From Bradyrhizobium acaciae (GTDB lineage Bacteria; Pseudomonadota; Alphaproteobacteria; Rhizobiales; Xanthobacteraceae), in assembly GCF_020889785.1 (NCBI RefSeq), contig NZ_JACMYK010000010.1:54131-118130 (forward strand): a stretch of DNA of 64,000 nt, given 5' to 3'. Both the position numbers and the translations under genes were made by a program. The notes beneath the pieces are model-generated. The model saw nothing but the letters and a program-made list of their open reading frames with translations. It ran no database searches and was not told the origin of the DNA. This document shows positions 9,140 through 20,568 of this stretch, in pieces (positions within the stretch are counted from its first letter, which is position 1; every line of letters begins with the position of its first letter).

Positions 9140-9436
9140 CTATGGGCTATTGTGACCTTCGATGATGATGAGGTCGGCGATCGAATGCGGCTGCCGCACC
9201 TTGATGTTGGCCTGGTATTCGGGCGAGTTATAGCAGGCGAGCGCGGTCTCATAGTCCGGGAATTCGATCACGACGTTGCGCGACCGGCTCTGGCCCTCCA
9301 CGGTGGCGAACTTGCCGCCGCGCACGATGAACTTGCCGCCGAACTTCTGGAAGATGGCCGGGTTGGCGGCCATGTAGGGCTTGTAGCCGTCCTCGTTATG
9401 AACGTCGACGCGTCCAATCCAGTATCCCTTCGCCAT
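9140..9436 (-). CDS. DUF1330 domain protein
   Basis: A 98-residue protein that is wholly DUF1330 (dimeric alpha-beta barrel fold). It begins M-A-K-G-Y-W-I-G-R-V-D-V and contains G-G-K-F-I-V-R-G-G, V-V-I-E-F-P-D and Y-N-S-P-E-Y, all family hallmarks. Function is not established. It sits 23 nt downstream of pyrF and is probably cotranscribed. Confidence 0.9.
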   Translation of the reverse strand: MAKGYWIGRVDVHNEDGYKPYMAANPAIFQKFGGKFIVRGGKFATVEGQSRSRNVVIEFPDYETALACYNSPEYQANIKVRQPHSIADLIIIEGHNSP

Positions 9437-9459
9437 CTCTGTTCTCCCGTGTTGTTGGT

Positions 9460-10182
9460 TCAGGCGAGCGCCTGGGCGATCTCGGTGTGAATGGCTTCGG
9501 CGACGGCCTTCGGATCGGCGGCCTCCATCACCGGACGTCCGACGACCAGATAATCGGCGCCGGCAGCAATGGCGCGCGCCGGCGTCATGATGCGCTTCTG
9601 GTCACCGGTCGCCGAGCCCGCCGGGCGGATGCCGGGGGTCACCAGGTTCATCTGATCGCCGATGATCTTGCGCAAGGCGCTCGCTTCCTCCGGCGAGCTG
9701 ACGAGGCCGTCGACACCGAGCGCCTGCGCCTGCCGGGCGCGCGCTTCGACGAGATCGGAGACGTTGAGGCGATAGCCCGCGGCGTGAAGGTCGCTGTCGT
9801 CATAGGAGGTCAGCACCGTCACCGCGAGGATCTTCAGACCGGTGCCGGCGCGGGCCTCGACCGCCGCCTTCATGGTCTGCGGATAGGCATGCACGGTGAG
9901 GAAGGTCGCGCCGAGAGTAGCGACGCTTTCGACCCCGCGGGCAACGGTGTTGCCGATGTCGTGCAGCTTGAGATCGAGAAAGACCTTCTTGCCGCGGCCT
10001 GCAAGCTGCTTCGCCAGCACGAGACCGCCGGCGTAACCAAGCTGATAGCCGATCTTGTAGAAGGTGACGCTGTCGCCGAGCCTGTCGATCATCGCCTCGG
10101 CCGCAGCGACCGACGGCAAATCGAGCGCCACAATCAACCGGTCTCTTGGAGCGATCCCTGGAGCGATCTGGGCTGGCTGCAT
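9460..10182 (-). CDS. pyrF: Orotidine 5'-phosphate decarboxylase
   Basis: A 240-residue TIM-barrel enzyme giving UMP from OMP. The catalytic [11 protein letters not shown] motif is near residue 70. V-A-L-D is at the first strand, and T-P-G-I-R-P and V-V-G-R-P are the phosphate-binding loops. The start is ATG 10182, just 6 nt after the stop of the FMN reductase gene. Confidence 0.95.
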   Translation of the reverse strand: MQPAQIAPGIAPRDRLIVALDLPSVAAAEAMIDRLGDSVTFYKIGYQLGYAGGLVLAKQLAGRGKKVFLDLKLHDIGNTVARGVESVATLGATFLTVHAYPQTMKAAVEARAGTGLKILAVTVLTSYDDSDLHAAGYRLNVSDLVEARARQAQALGVDGLVSSPEEASALRKIIGDQMNLVTPGIRPAGSATGDQKRIMTPARAIAAGADYLVVGRPVMEAADPKAVAEAIHTEIAQALA

Positions 10183-10188
10183 GTCACC

Positions 10189-10767
10189 TCACATCATGCG
10201 TTGGGAATGGTCGATCAGCTGTCGCACCAGCGCCCGCATCGCATTGATGTCGCCCTGGTGCTTCAGACGATCCATATCGTCATAGGCCTGCTCGGCGAAT
10301 GACAGCGCGAGCTGGTTCGGGATCACGGTGGCGTGGCAAGCGGTCAGGATCAGGCGCAGCGCTGCCAGCGCACGGGTGCCGCCGAGGCGGTTGCCGGATG
10401 CCGCTGCCATCGCGAAGGCGCGGCCGTGGAACACCTGGCCGCGGGCCTCGTGCGCATCCTGCACGCGGCTGACCCAGTCGATGGCGTTCTTCACCAGCGC
10501 CGGCACCGAGGAATTATATTCGGGCGTCACGATCAGCACGCCATGATGGGCGCCGATCATCCGCTTCAGATTGACGGCGTGCTGCGGCACGCCCGATTTC
10601 GCCTGCAGGTCACCGTCATAGATCGGCAGCGGAAAATCGCCGAGCGAGATGCGGGTGACGTCGGCGCCGGATTGCGCGAGCTCGTGTGCCAGCACGGCGG
10701 CCAGCTTCGCATTGAGCGAACCGGATCGAAGCGATCCCGGGATCACGAGGATTTTCAGCGCGGACAT
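10189..10767 (-). CDS. NADPH-dependent FMN reductase family flavoprotein
   Basis: A 192-residue flavodoxin-like protein. P-G-S-L-R-S-G-S-L-N is the FMN phosphate loop near the N-terminus, and T-P-E-Y-N-S-S-V-P-A-L-V-K-N-A-I-D-W is the family's second signature. It would reduce FMN, azo compounds or chromate/quinones with NAD(P)H. It is the first gene of the tight run to pyrF. Confidence 0.9.
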   Translation of the reverse strand: MSALKILVIPGSLRSGSLNAKLAAVLAHELAQSGADVTRISLGDFPLPIYDGDLQAKSGVPQHAVNLKRMIGAHHGVLIVTPEYNSSVPALVKNAIDWVSRVQDAHEARGQVFHGRAFAMAAASGNRLGGTRALAALRLILTACHATVIPNQLALSFAEQAYDDMDRLKHQGDINAMRALVRQLIDHSQRMM

Positions 10768-10815
10768 TTCGAAATCGCAGGTGTAGGTCGCACCCAGCGC
10801 GACGGCGCTGGAAGG

Positions 10816-11418
10816 TCAGCCCTTGCGATACACCCAGACCCGCGCGGGCGGAAGGTTCATCCAGATCCGCTCGGAGGCCTCGGTGGACACGCCCGGAAGC
10901 GACTTCGGAATCGGGGGCGCCACCGAATAGGTGAACTGGACGAACGGCGCGCCGGGTGCGAGCGCCAGGAAGGCATCGCGGATCAGCTTCAGGCGGGTCA
11001 GCATCGGCTTGGTGACCAGCGGCAGACCGGAGACCACGGCCGAGGCGGGTGTCTTCATGACGTCCCACAGCGTATCGCGCAGCCTGTAGGCGTCACCCTG
11101 GACCACCTTGGCCTGCGGATAGCGTTCGCGCAGCAACGCGCAGAAGCCGGGATTGTACTCAACCAGGACGAGACGCTTTTGATCGACGCCGTGCTCGATC
11201 AGCGCGTTGGTAATCGCCCCGGTGCCCGGCCCAAGTTCGACGACCGGTCCTTCGGCTTCGGGATCGACATATTGCGCCATGGTGCGGGCAAGCAGCCGTC
11301 CGGACGGCATCACCGCGCCCATATGCAGCGGCTTCTCGATCCATGAACGGAGAAAACGTACCTCGTCGTCGAGACGGAGGGGCTTCTTCGACGCACGCAC
11401 GGACGATTGCAGAGGCAT
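10816..11418 (-). CDS. pmtA: Phosphatidylethanolamine/phospholipid N-methyltransferase
   Basis: A 200-residue SAM-dependent methyltransferase of the rhizobial PmtA type. Motif I is V-V-E-L-G-P-G-T-G-A-I-T near residue 60, after an R-S-W-I-E-K-P-L-H-M-G-A-V-M-P-S-G leader typical of the family. It makes phosphatidylcholine by methylating phosphatidylethanolamine at the membrane surface. ATG 11418 is preferred over an upstream ATG at 11445. Confidence 0.85.
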   Translation of the reverse strand: MPLQSSVRASKKPLRLDDEVRFLRSWIEKPLHMGAVMPSGRLLARTMAQYVDPEAEGPVVELGPGTGAITNALIEHGVDQKRLVLVEYNPGFCALLRERYPQAKVVQGDAYRLRDTLWDVMKTPASAVVSGLPLVTKPMLTRLKLIRDAFLALAPGAPFVQFTYSVAPPIPKSLPGVSTEASERIWMNLPPARVWVYRKG

Positions 11419-11518
11419 GTCGCTACCAGGCGGGACCGCGCACAATCGAGCGGTTGTCAGAAAACAGTCATAAACACGTATAGATCGAAGTCGTTACGGT
11501 CAAGCATAACGACTGCGG

Positions 11519-12649
11519 CTAGACCGAGCGGTTTCCGAAGAAGTCCTTGACCTTAGAGAAGAAACCCGCCGCCTCCGGCTGGGTTGCGCCGGACGACAGT
11601 TTTTCGAACTCCATCAGCAATTCTTGCTGCTTCTTGGTCAGATTCTGCGGCGTTTCGACCACAACCTGAACATACATGTCGCCGGTCTGCCGTGAGCGGA
11701 GCACCGGCATGCCCTTTGATGCGATGCGGAATCGGCGGCTGGACTGGGTCCCGGCGGGCACCTTCACCTTGGTCTTGCCCTTGTCGATGGTCGGCACCTC
11801 GAATTCGCCGCCGAGTGCTGCGGTCACCATCGAGATCGGCACGCGACAATGCAGGTCGGCGCCGTCGCGCTGGAAGAACTGGTGCGTGGTCAGTGACAGG
11901 AAGATGTAGAGGTCGCCGGGCGGTCCGCCGCGGACACCGGCCTCGCCTTCGCCGGCGAGACGAATGCGGGTGCCGTCCTCGACTCCCGGGGGAATGTTGA
12001 CCGACAGCGTACGTTCGCGTGTCACCCGGCCGGAGCCGGCGCAGGAGGTGCAGGCATCCTCGATCATCTGACCGCGGCCCTGGCAGCCGGGACAGGTCCG
12101 CTCCAGCGTGAAGAAGCCCTGGGCCTGCCGGATACGGCCGGCGCCGCCGCAATGCGAGCAGGTTTTCGGCTTGGTGCCGGCCTTGGCGCCGGTGCCCGAG
12201 CAGGATTCGCAGGTGACCGAGACCGGGATCTCGATCTGCGCGGTCTTGCCCTGGAAGGCCTCCTCGAGCGTGATCTCCATGTTGTAGCGCAGGTCGGCAC
12301 CGCGTTCGCGGCCGCCGCTGCCGCGGCGCTGTCCGGCCATGCCGAACAGATCCTCGAAGATGTCGGAGAAGGAAGAGGCGAAGCCGGCGCCGAAGCCAGG
12401 GCCGCCACCACCCATGCCCTGCTCGAAGGCGGCATGGCCGAAGCGGTCGTAGGCGGCGCGCTTGTCGCCGTCCTTCAGTACTTCATAGGCTTCGTTGATT
12501 TCCTTGAACCGGACTTCGCTGCTGGCGTCGCCCGGATTCTTGTCCGGATGCCATTTCATCGCGAGCTTGCGGAAAGCCGATTTCAGCTTGGTCTCGTCCG
12601 CGTTCCGTTCAACCTCGAGGGTCTCGTAATAGCAGCGCTTGGTGGACAT
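11519..12649 (-). CDS. dnaJ: Chaperone DnaJ
   Basis: A 376-residue type I J-protein. It has a J domain with W-H-P-D-K-N at residues 33-38, a Gly/Phe-rich stretch (about 75-110), four C-x-x-C-x-G-x-G zinc repeats ([32 protein letters not shown]), and the C-terminal substrate-binding domains. It stimulates DnaK ATP hydrolysis and hands over unfolded clients. It lies 182 nt downstream of dnaK on the same strand, separated from it by a terminator hairpin. Confidence 0.97.
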   Translation of the reverse strand: MSTKRCYYETLEVERNADETKLKSAFRKLAMKWHPDKNPGDASSEVRFKEINEAYEVLKDGDKRAAYDRFGHAAFEQGMGGGGPGFGAGFASSFSDIFEDLFGMAGQRRGSGGRERGADLRYNMEITLEEAFQGKTAQIEIPVSVTCESCSGTGAKAGTKPKTCSHCGGAGRIRQAQGFFTLERTCPGCQGRGQMIEDACTSCAGSGRVTRERTLSVNIPPGVEDGTRIRLAGEGEAGVRGGPPGDLYIFLSLTTHQFFQRDGADLHCRVPISMVTAALGGEFEVPTIDKGKTKVKVPAGTQSSRRFRIASKGMPVLRSRQTGDMYVQVVVETPQNLTKKQQELLMEFEKLSSGATQPEAAGFFSKVKDFFGNRSV

Positions 12650-12755
12650 CCTTCAATTCCGTCCGAAGTTCATCGCGATCGCCGAAGATTGCGCCAGAGA
12701 CTGCGCTGAGAATCGCGTCAAGGATTGCGCCTGTCTGGAAGATGCAGCGATCGCC

Positions 12756-12816
12756 TTAAAGAAAAATGACCCCCACTCCTCCGAGACGCGTCGCGTGCTC
12801 ATTGGTGTGAGGGTCA
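12756..12816 (-). terminator. Rho-independent terminator/attenuator between dnaK and dnaJ
   Basis: On the minus strand ATGACCCTCACACC pairs with GGAGTGGGGGTCAT (12 of 14 positions) and is followed at once by a T-rich run, TTTTTCTTT. It lies 16 nt past the dnaK stop. It would end many dnaK transcripts and so keep dnaJ expression below dnaK. dnaJ may also have its own promoter in the remaining 100 nt. Confidence 0.75.
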
Positions 12817-12831
12817 TGATCGAAAATCCGC

Positions 12832-14733
<1,902 letters not shown>

Positions 14734-14837
14734 GGTTTTGATATCCTCTTTGCTACGGCAGGTTGGTTGGGCCCTGACGGCGCTCCGTACCGAACCCCCA
14801 GACGTTCACATACTCGCGATATTGCGACGGTGAGCCT

Positions 14838-14866
14838 GATATAGGAGAGAGGGTCCTGCCCGCAAG
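14838..14866 (-). promoter_or_regulatory. RpoH (sigma-32)-type promoter of dnaK
   Basis: Minus strand: CTTGCG (14866-14861), 15 nt, CCTATATC (14845-14838). This fits the alphaproteobacterial heat-shock promoter pattern (CTTG..., CCTATnT) and lies about 105 nt before the dnaK start. No CIRCE element (TTAGCACTC-N9-GAGTGCTAA) was seen here, so HrcA is not expected to control dnaK. Confidence 0.6.
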
Positions 14867-15321
14867 GACTGGACGCAACGTTGAGGCCTGAAAAGACTGA
14901 CGTTTGAAAGATTGTGTCAGTCCGGCCGCGGCACCGGTTCAAGGCCAAGGCAACCCCAAGGCGACCCCCTGACCAGGTTAACAAATCGGCAATGTGCCGG
15001 GGGTCGTCGACCACGAACATCCAACGCGCGACGTCAGCGCTGTTGAGTGAACGCTCACAAACGTCGTATGCGAGAGCGGCGCACGGGTCGAGGGCGCGCT
15101 GTTTGGCCGCTGGCGGCTCATCTTGGAAATGTCGGGAAACTGGAAAGTGCCTGCCAATCAAGGCGAAAAGCCCATGGAATCGGGCCTGCAGGCCTGGCGC
15201 GGAGCGTTGGCGGCCTGTTGCAGGGCCATCAAAACCGCTAAAAGCGGTCCGACTGAAAGAGGCCATCCAGCCCTGCACCGGCCCCGTTGCGCGGCCACCA
15301 AGCAAAACCGGTAGATCCCCC
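14867..15321. other. Intergenic stretch between dnaK promoter and secreted-protein gene
   Basis: About 450 nt without a convincing gene. Open frames cross it on both strands but show no family features or ribosome sites. I see no tRNA, riboswitch or clear small RNA. It must hold the promoter of the plus-strand gene at 15322. Confidence 0.5.
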
Positions 15322-16257
15322 ATGATGCCTTTTCGAGTTCTCGTTGCGGTTGCCTTGCTGATTGCTGCCACCTGTCGTGGCTTTGCCGCCGACGTGGTGT
15401 TTCCGCCGGGCGCGCATGTCGGGATGAAGCCGCTGGTGGGCCTCGTGCGTGCCAAATCGTTCATCGGCTTCGAGACCGAGGATCAGGGCGTGAAGGTCCT
15501 GATCGCCGATCTGCCCGCGGAGGCCTACAACGAGGTCGTGAACGCCTTCAAGGCCAACCCGGGCGGCACCGGCGGCATCAAGCCGGAGAGCCTCGAGACG
15601 CCGGCCGGTCTCGGCTATTACACCGTGGAGAGTGCGCGCGACGGCGCGAGCAATGTGCGACGCTATTCCATGATCCTGCCGGGACCGACCTTCTCCGGCT
15701 ATGTCGCAGTGCAGGTGCCGGAGAACGCGAGCAAGATCTACACCGACGACGCCGTGCGGCAGATGTTCGCCTCCGCCCAGATCCGCAACGAGGTGCCGGT
15801 CGACGAGCAGCTCGGCATGATGCCGTTCAAGGTCACCGAGCTCAGCAGTTTCAAGCATGTCCGCATGCTGGCGCCGGGCGCGGCGCTGCTGATGGCCGAC
15901 GCCGAGGACAAGAGCCTCGAGACCAAGCCCTTCATGCTGCTCGGCATCATCGGCTCGGCCCCGGCCACACCCGACGATCGCAGTCGCTTTGCCCAGCAGA
16001 TCGCCACCACGATCCCAGGCGTGCGCGACGGGCGGATCACGATGTCCGAACCGATCCGGATCGAAGGCCAGCCCGGCTTCGAGACCCGGATCGACGCCGT
16101 CAGCGGCAAGGACAACACCCCGGTGACCATCGTGCAGTGGCTGCGGTTCGGTGCCCAGACATCGATGCGCATCATCGGAAGCTCGCCGCGTACCGATTGG
16201 GAGACGGCCTTCCCGCGCTTCCGCGCGGTGCGCGACGGCATCCAGCCGCGCGGCTGA
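15322..16257 (+). CDS. Secreted protein of unknown function
   Basis: A 311-residue protein. Residues 1-22 are a classical signal peptide (M-M-P-F-R-V-L-V-A-V-A-L-L-I-A-A then C-R-G-F-A-A). The mature part is soluble and contains W-L-R-F-G and a C-terminal R-x-V-R-D-G-I segment. I recognise it as a conserved Bradyrhizobium-type hypothetical exported protein but can name no family. Two ATG codons (15322 and 15325) are possible starts. It is monocistronic. Confidence 0.8.
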   Translation: MMPFRVLVAVALLIAATCRGFAADVVFPPGAHVGMKPLVGLVRAKSFIGFETEDQGVKVLIADLPAEAYNEVVNAFKANPGGTGGIKPESLETPAGLGYYTVESARDGASNVRRYSMILPGPTFSGYVAVQVPENASKIYTDDAVRQMFASAQIRNEVPVDEQLGMMPFKVTELSSFKHVRMLAPGAALLMADAEDKSLETKPFMLLGIIGSAPATPDDRSRFAQQIATTIPGVRDGRITMSEPIRIEGQPGFETRIDAVSGKDNTPVTIVQWLRFGAQTSMRIIGSSPRTDWETAFPRFRAVRDGIQPRG

Positions 16258-16357
16258 TCGGCCCTTCGTAGAGCCGGTTGGAAAAATCCCACTTTCGTCG
16301 TTCGCCGAACGGAACTAGCCTCCTCGCGTGGTATCACGCAAAGCGAGGAGGGGCGCG

Positions 16358-17068
16358 ATGTTGGATCGACGACGGATGGTTGCAGGCCTCGGTACGATGG
16401 CGCTTGCGACCCTGGTTCCAAAAAGTCTCTGGGCGGCTGCGATCAAGCCCGACGACGGCTCCGCGCTGCTGGTGATCGACGTCCAGAACTGCTTCCTGCC
16501 CGGCGGCAGCCTGGCGGTGAAGGACGGCGAGCAGGTGGTGCCTATCATCAACAAGATCGCCAAGAGCTTTGCCAATGTGGTGATGACGCAGGACTGGCAC
16601 ACGCCCGGACACGTCTCCTTCGCCTCGACCCATTCCGGCAAGAAGCCGTTCGAGACCATCGACCTCGCCTATGGCAAGCAGGTGCTGTGGCCCGACCATT
16701 GCGTGCAGGGCACCGACGGCGCCGCGCTGTCGAAGGAACTTGCGATCCCGCAGGCCGAGCTGATCATCCGCAAGGGCTTTCACAAGGACGTCGACAGCTA
16801 CTCCGCCTTCACCGAGGCCGACGGCAAGACCACCACCGGGCTTGCCGCCTATCTGAAGGCGCGCAACGTCGAGCGGCTTTTCGTGGCCGGGCTCGCCACC
16901 GACTTCTGCGTGGCATGGACCGCGCTCGACGCACGCAAGGCCGGCTTCGAGACCTATGTGGTGGAAGATGCCTGCCGCGGCATCGACACCCAGGGATCGC
17001 TCGCCAAGGCCTGGGACGATATGGCCAAGGCCGGCGTCAAGCGCATCAAGTCGTCTGATATCGCGTAG
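16358..17068 (+). CDS. Nicotinamidase / isochorismatase-family hydrolase with Tat-like signal
   Basis: A 236-residue cysteine hydrolase. The catalytic triad can be read: Asp41 in V-I-D-V-Q-N-C-F, Lys in R-K-G-F-H-K-D-V-D-S-Y-S-A-F, and Cys in A-T-D-F-C-V. The metal-site pattern D-W-H-T-P-G-H is also present. The last two segments are those of PncA rather than general isochorismatases. The N-terminus, D-R-R-R-M-V-A-G-L-G followed by a hydrophobic stretch, looks like a twin-arginine leader, so the enzyme may act in the periplasm, unusual for a salvage enzyme. Start ATG 16358 follows GAGGAGGGG. Confidence 0.88.
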   Translation: MLDRRRMVAGLGTMALATLVPKSLWAAAIKPDDGSALLVIDVQNCFLPGGSLAVKDGEQVVPIINKIAKSFANVVMTQDWHTPGHVSFASTHSGKKPFETIDLAYGKQVLWPDHCVQGTDGAALSKELAIPQAELIIRKGFHKDVDSYSAFTEADGKTTTGLAAYLKARNVERLFVAGLATDFCVAWTALDARKAGFETYVVEDACRGIDTQGSLAKAWDDMAKAGVKRIKSSDIA

Positions 17069-17092
17069 GACGCCGCCTCGCGCGAGATCCGC

Positions 17093-17947
17093 ATGGCCGA
17101 GTTCGCCTCACCCATTGCATTCGATTTCGCGCATCGTCTGCCGTCGCCACCCATGGCGGGCCTGATCGTCCGGATCACGGGTTATCGCGAGACCGCGACC
17201 GGCCGGTTCGCGCATCGGCAGACCGCGCCGCTCATCGTCCCGCTGATCGTCAGTTTCGGCACCCCGTTCCTGATCGCGCTGGGACGCGAGCCTGGAGCTG
17301 CCGATCGTCAACTCAGCTTCGCCGCCGGCCTGCATGCGGGGCCGGTCTACATCGAATCCGACGGCCGGGCCGCCTGCGTGCAGGTGGATTTCACGCCGCT
17401 CGGCGCCTACAGTTGCTTCGGCGGCGCTGTGGCCGACCTGGTCGGACGCATGGTCGAGATCGACGATGTGCTCGGTCATGAGGGTCGCCGTTTGCGCGAA
17501 CGGCTCGGCGCTGTGACGTGCTGGCAGCGCCGCTTCGACCTGATCGAAGCCTTCGTGCTGCGCCGTGCCCGCCACACGCCGTCTCCCGAAGTCGCGTTCG
17601 CCTATCGGAGGCTGGCGCGCTCGGCCGGTGCCGTCAGCATCACGACATTGGCCGACGAGATCGGCTGGAGCCGCAAGCACCTGGCCAGCCGGTTTCGATC
17701 CGAGCTCGGTCTGGCGCCGAAATCGCTGGCGCGCGTGATGCGGTTTCACCGGGCGAGCCGGCTCGCCCAGAGCGGGGCCGCGCGTGGCTGGGCGGGGATC
17801 GCGGCGGAGAGCGGCTATGCCGACCAGGCGCATCTCGCACGGGAGTTCGTCGAATTCGCAGGGGAACCGCCCACTGCCTGGGCGCGCCGCCAGGCGCTGA
17901 CCGACCGCCGGCTGGTTCACGCCGACGACGGGCTGCTCGACCGGTAA
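17093..17947 (+). CDS. AraC-family transcriptional regulator
   Basis: A 284-residue protein with an N-terminal effector domain of unknown ligand and a C-terminal AraC/XylS double helix-turn-helix (about residues 175-270: I-T-T-L-A-D-E-I-G-W-S-R-K-H-L then I-A-A-E-S-G-Y-A-D-Q-A-H-L-A-R-E-F). It starts 24 nt after the nicotinamidase-like gene and runs into the VOC gene with a 68-nt gap, so it may control either. Confidence 0.88.
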   Translation: MAEFASPIAFDFAHRLPSPPMAGLIVRITGYRETATGRFAHRQTAPLIVPLIVSFGTPFLIALGREPGAADRQLSFAAGLHAGPVYIESDGRAACVQVDFTPLGAYSCFGGAVADLVGRMVEIDDVLGHEGRRLRERLGAVTCWQRRFDLIEAFVLRRARHTPSPEVAFAYRRLARSAGAVSITTLADEIGWSRKHLASRFRSELGLAPKSLARVMRFHRASRLAQSGAARGWAGIAAESGYADQAHLAREFVEFAGEPPTAWARRQALTDRRLVHADDGLLDR

Positions 17948-18015
17948 CAAACCTTCAAGCCACAGCCGCGTCGGCTCGTGCAGAGTGGCGCCGTCAGCCA
18001 AAAAAGTGAGCCACC

Positions 18016-18441
18016 ATGACGCACGACATCGAACCGCCCCGCATCTATCCCACCCTGCGCTGCACGGACGCTGAGGCGATGATCGCCTGGCTCAAGACAG
18101 TGATCGGATTCACCGAGCGCGTGGTCTATTGCGACGGCGGCGTGATCCACCACGCCGAGCTCGCCTACGGTTCCTCGATGCTGATGCTGGGCCAGAGCCG
18201 TGACGATGCCTATGGCAGGCTGGTCGGCGACTCTACCGGCCGCCGCACCGATTCAATCTACATCGCCGTCGACGACCCCGACGCCCTGCATGCGAAGGCA
18301 AGGGCGGCGGGCGCAAGGATCGAAATGGAATTGCGCGACACCGAATACGGCAGCCGCGATTTCGCCTGCCGTGACCCGGAAGGAAATCTCTGGAGCTTCG
18401 GCACCTATTGGCCGAAGGCCGATGAGAAGCCGCTGCCGTGA
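18016..18441 (+). CDS. VOC (glyoxalase/bleomycin-resistance fold) family protein
   Basis: A 141-residue single VOC domain. The paired beta-alpha-beta-beta-beta modules are recognisable (Y-P-T-L-R-C-T-D-A-E-A-M-I-A-W-L, then D-P-E-G-N-L-W-S-F-G-T-Y-W). The second of these is typical of PhnB-like VOC proteins. Substrate is unknown. It is downstream of the AraC gene and convergent with grpE. Confidence 0.88.
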   Translation: MTHDIEPPRIYPTLRCTDAEAMIAWLKTVIGFTERVVYCDGGVIHHAELAYGSSMLMLGQSRDDAYGRLVGDSTGRRTDSIYIAVDDPDALHAKARAAGARIEMELRDTEYGSRDFACRDPEGNLWSFGTYWPKADEKPLP

Positions 18442-18451
18442 AGCAGCGGCT
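18428..18451. terminator. Bidirectional hairpin between VOC gene and grpE
   Basis: AGCCGCTGC, a CGTGAA loop, then GCAGCGGCT: a perfect 9-bp stem that contains the VOC stop codon and touches the grpE stop. The genes converge here, so it can serve as a shared transcript end. Confidence 0.6.
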
Positions 18452-19056
18452 CAGACCGTAAAGTCGGCGCTCGGGGCGGGCTTGGCGCCGCCCTTGGAGA
18501 CGCCGACCAGCGCCGGACGCAGGATGCGCTCGCCGATCATGTAGCCGGCCTGCACGACCTGCACCACGGTGCCCGACGGCACCGACGCATCAGGCACCTC
18601 GAACATCGCCTGCTGGAAGTTCGGATCGAACTTCTCGCCGATCGGATCGAACTTTTTGACGCCGTTCTTTTCCAGCGTGTTGAGCAACGAGCGCTCGGTC
18701 AGCTCGACGCCCTCAAGCAACGCCTTCAGGCCGGGATCGGCCGCTTCCTTGGTCTCGGCCGGCACGGCGTCGAGCGCGCGCTGCAGATTGTCGGCGATAT
18801 CGAGCACGTCGCGGGCAAAGCCGGTGATGCCATAGGTCTTGGCATCGGCCACCTCGCGGCGGGTGCGCTGCCGGAGGTTCTCCATCTCGGCCAGCGTGCG
18901 CAGCGTGCGGTCCTTCGCCTCGGCGAGTTCCTTGGTCAGCGCCTCTGCCGAGCCCACCTCGGGATCGTCAGGCATGATGTAGGGCTTCGAGACCACGGGC
19001 TCACCCGTCGGCGCCGAATTCTCGGTGTTGTCATTGGCCCGGTTCGGATCGGTCAT
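18451..19056 (-). CDS. grpE: Nucleotide exchange factor GrpE
   Basis: A 201-residue protein. It has an acidic, low-complexity N-terminus, then the long dimerising helix ([25 protein letters not shown]), then the beta domain with F-D-P-x-x-x-Q-A-M-F-E and [12 protein letters not shown]. It releases ADP from DnaK. ATG 19056 is preferred to an upstream start at 19089. It is downstream of hrcA on the same strand (164 nt). Confidence 0.96.
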   Translation of the reverse strand: MTDPNRANDNTENSAPTGEPVVSKPYIMPDDPEVGSAEALTKELAEAKDRTLRTLAEMENLRQRTRREVADAKTYGITGFARDVLDIADNLQRALDAVPAETKEAADPGLKALLEGVELTERSLLNTLEKNGVKKFDPIGEKFDPNFQQAMFEVPDASVPSGTVVQVVQAGYMIGERILRPALVGVSKGGAKPAPSADFTV

Positions 19057-19220
19057 GGCTTGCCTTCTCGAAAACTCGCGTCGGTTCAAATCTTGGGGAT
19101 TGCTGCCCGGGATATCGTGCTTTAGGCGGCGAAAATCAAGCGCAAGATACCGGCTTCGGGAACAGGGACCTCCGGCTTGGGTGACGAAAACCCGTCAAAT
19201 GAAGGCGAAATCCGTCCCGG

Positions 19221-20309
19221 TCAGCCGCCCAGCATCTTGCTGACGATGCGCGCGGCATAGTCGACGGTCGGGATCACCCGTGCATAGTTCAACCGCGTCG
19301 GTCCGATCACGCCGAGCACGCCGACGATCCGGCCCTGGGCGTCGCCGTAGGGCGCGATGATGGTCGAGGAACCCGACAGCGAGAACAGCTTGTTCTCCGA
19401 GCCGATGAAAATCCGCACGCCCTCGCCGCGTTCGGCACGGCCGAGCAGATCGATCACGCCGCGCTTGGTTTCGAGATCGTCGAACAGCGACTTGATCCGC
19501 TCGAGATCGTCGAGCGCGTGCAGATCCTCGAGCAGATTGGCGTGGCCACGCACGATCAGCTGGCGGTCCTCGCTCTCGCCGCCGGACCAGCTCGCGATGC
19601 CGGCCGCGACGACCTTTTGCGTCAGCTGATCGAGCTCGGCGCGGTTTTGCGTCAACGCGGTCTCGAGCTCGAGCCGCGCTTCCGCCAGCGTGCGGCCGCG
19701 GATCCGCGCGTTGAGGAAATTGGTCGCTTCGGTCAGGGCCGAGGACGGAACACCCGGCGGCAGCGCCAGCACCCGGTTCTCGACCTGGCCGTCTTCGCCG
19801 ACCAGCACGACCAATGCCTTTTCCGGCTCCAGCCGCACGAATTCGATGTGCTTCAGCCGCGCATTCGACTTCTGCGTCAGCACCACGGCCGCGGCACGGG
19901 TCAGTCCCGACAACCGCGTCAGCGCCTCGCCGAGCGCGGCCTCGACGGATTGCGCTCGGCCGACCGCCGCAAGCTGGGTCTGGATCGATTGGCGCTCGGC
20001 CTCGGTGAGGTCACCGACCTGCATCAGGGCGTCGACGAAGAAACGCAGACCGAGTTCGGTCGGCAGCCGGCCGGCCGAGGTGTGCGGCGCATAGATCAGG
20101 CCGAGCTGCTCGAGATCCGACATCACATTGCGGACCGAGGCCGGCGACAACGGTAATGCGATCAGGCGCGAGATGTTGCGCGAGCCCACGGGCTCACCGG
20201 TTGCGAGATAGCTTTCGACGATTTGACGAAAAATGTCGCGCGAACGCTCGTTGAGCTGGGCGAGCCCGGCATGCGGCGCGATCAGGCCGATCGGATCGTG
20301 GTGAGTCAC
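19221..20309 (-). CDS. hrcA: Heat-inducible transcription repressor HrcA
   Basis: A 362-residue protein with an N-terminal winged helix ([26 protein letters not shown]), a GAF-like middle and a C-terminal dimer region with [13 protein letters not shown]. It represses chaperonin genes through CIRCE, none of which I found in this window. The GTG start at 20309 (M-T-H-H-D-P) is chosen on homology and a GGAG next to it; GTG 20324 is the alternative. It is upstream of grpE and divergent from rph. Confidence 0.95.
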   Translation of the reverse strand: MTHHDPIGLIAPHAGLAQLNERSRDIFRQIVESYLATGEPVGSRNISRLIALPLSPASVRNVMSDLEQLGLIYAPHTSAGRLPTELGLRFFVDALMQVGDLTEAERQSIQTQLAAVGRAQSVEAALGEALTRLSGLTRAAAVVLTQKSNARLKHIEFVRLEPEKALVVLVGEDGQVENRVLALPPGVPSSALTEATNFLNARIRGRTLAEARLELETALTQNRAELDQLTQKVVAAGIASWSGGESEDRQLIVRGHANLLEDLHALDDLERIKSLFDDLETKRGVIDLLGRAERGEGVRIFIGSENKLFSLSGSSTIIAPYGDAQGRIVGVLGVIGPTRLNYARVIPTVDYAARIVSKMLGG

Positions 20310-20448
20310 ACTCCAGTCCCTCACAATTATTGCCTAATTTGTCGATCCCGGAGGCCGGTGACAAGCAGGCATTCGGCCCCCTCGTACCGGACCCTGCCGG
20401 GGCCGAAAACCCTTGCCGCTGGACCTTCCCCCTCCTACAAGCACGGGC

Positions 20449-20496
20449 GAGCACGATCCGGAAAAGTGGCCGCCGGTTTTCCGAAAGATCATGCTC
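20449..20496. repeat. Bradyrhizobium-type palindromic intergenic repeat, copy 2
   Basis: Starts GAGCACGATCCGG and ends AAGATCATGCTC. It is the inverted-orientation counterpart of the copy at 6521-6569, with the same GGAAAAGTGG and CCGGTTTTCCG arms. It lies in the hrcA-rph divergent spacer. Confidence 0.8.
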
Positions 20497-20568
20497 AAAC
20501 AAGACGATAGAGCGCGATGACGGTTCGTCACGCTCTGGCTCATATCTCTCGGATTTTTGGAGGATTCC

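Noticed and set aside
14734..14900. CIRCE operator before dnaK
   Set aside because: No TTAGCACTC-N9-GAGTGCTAA-like inverted repeat; an RpoH-type promoter explains the region better.
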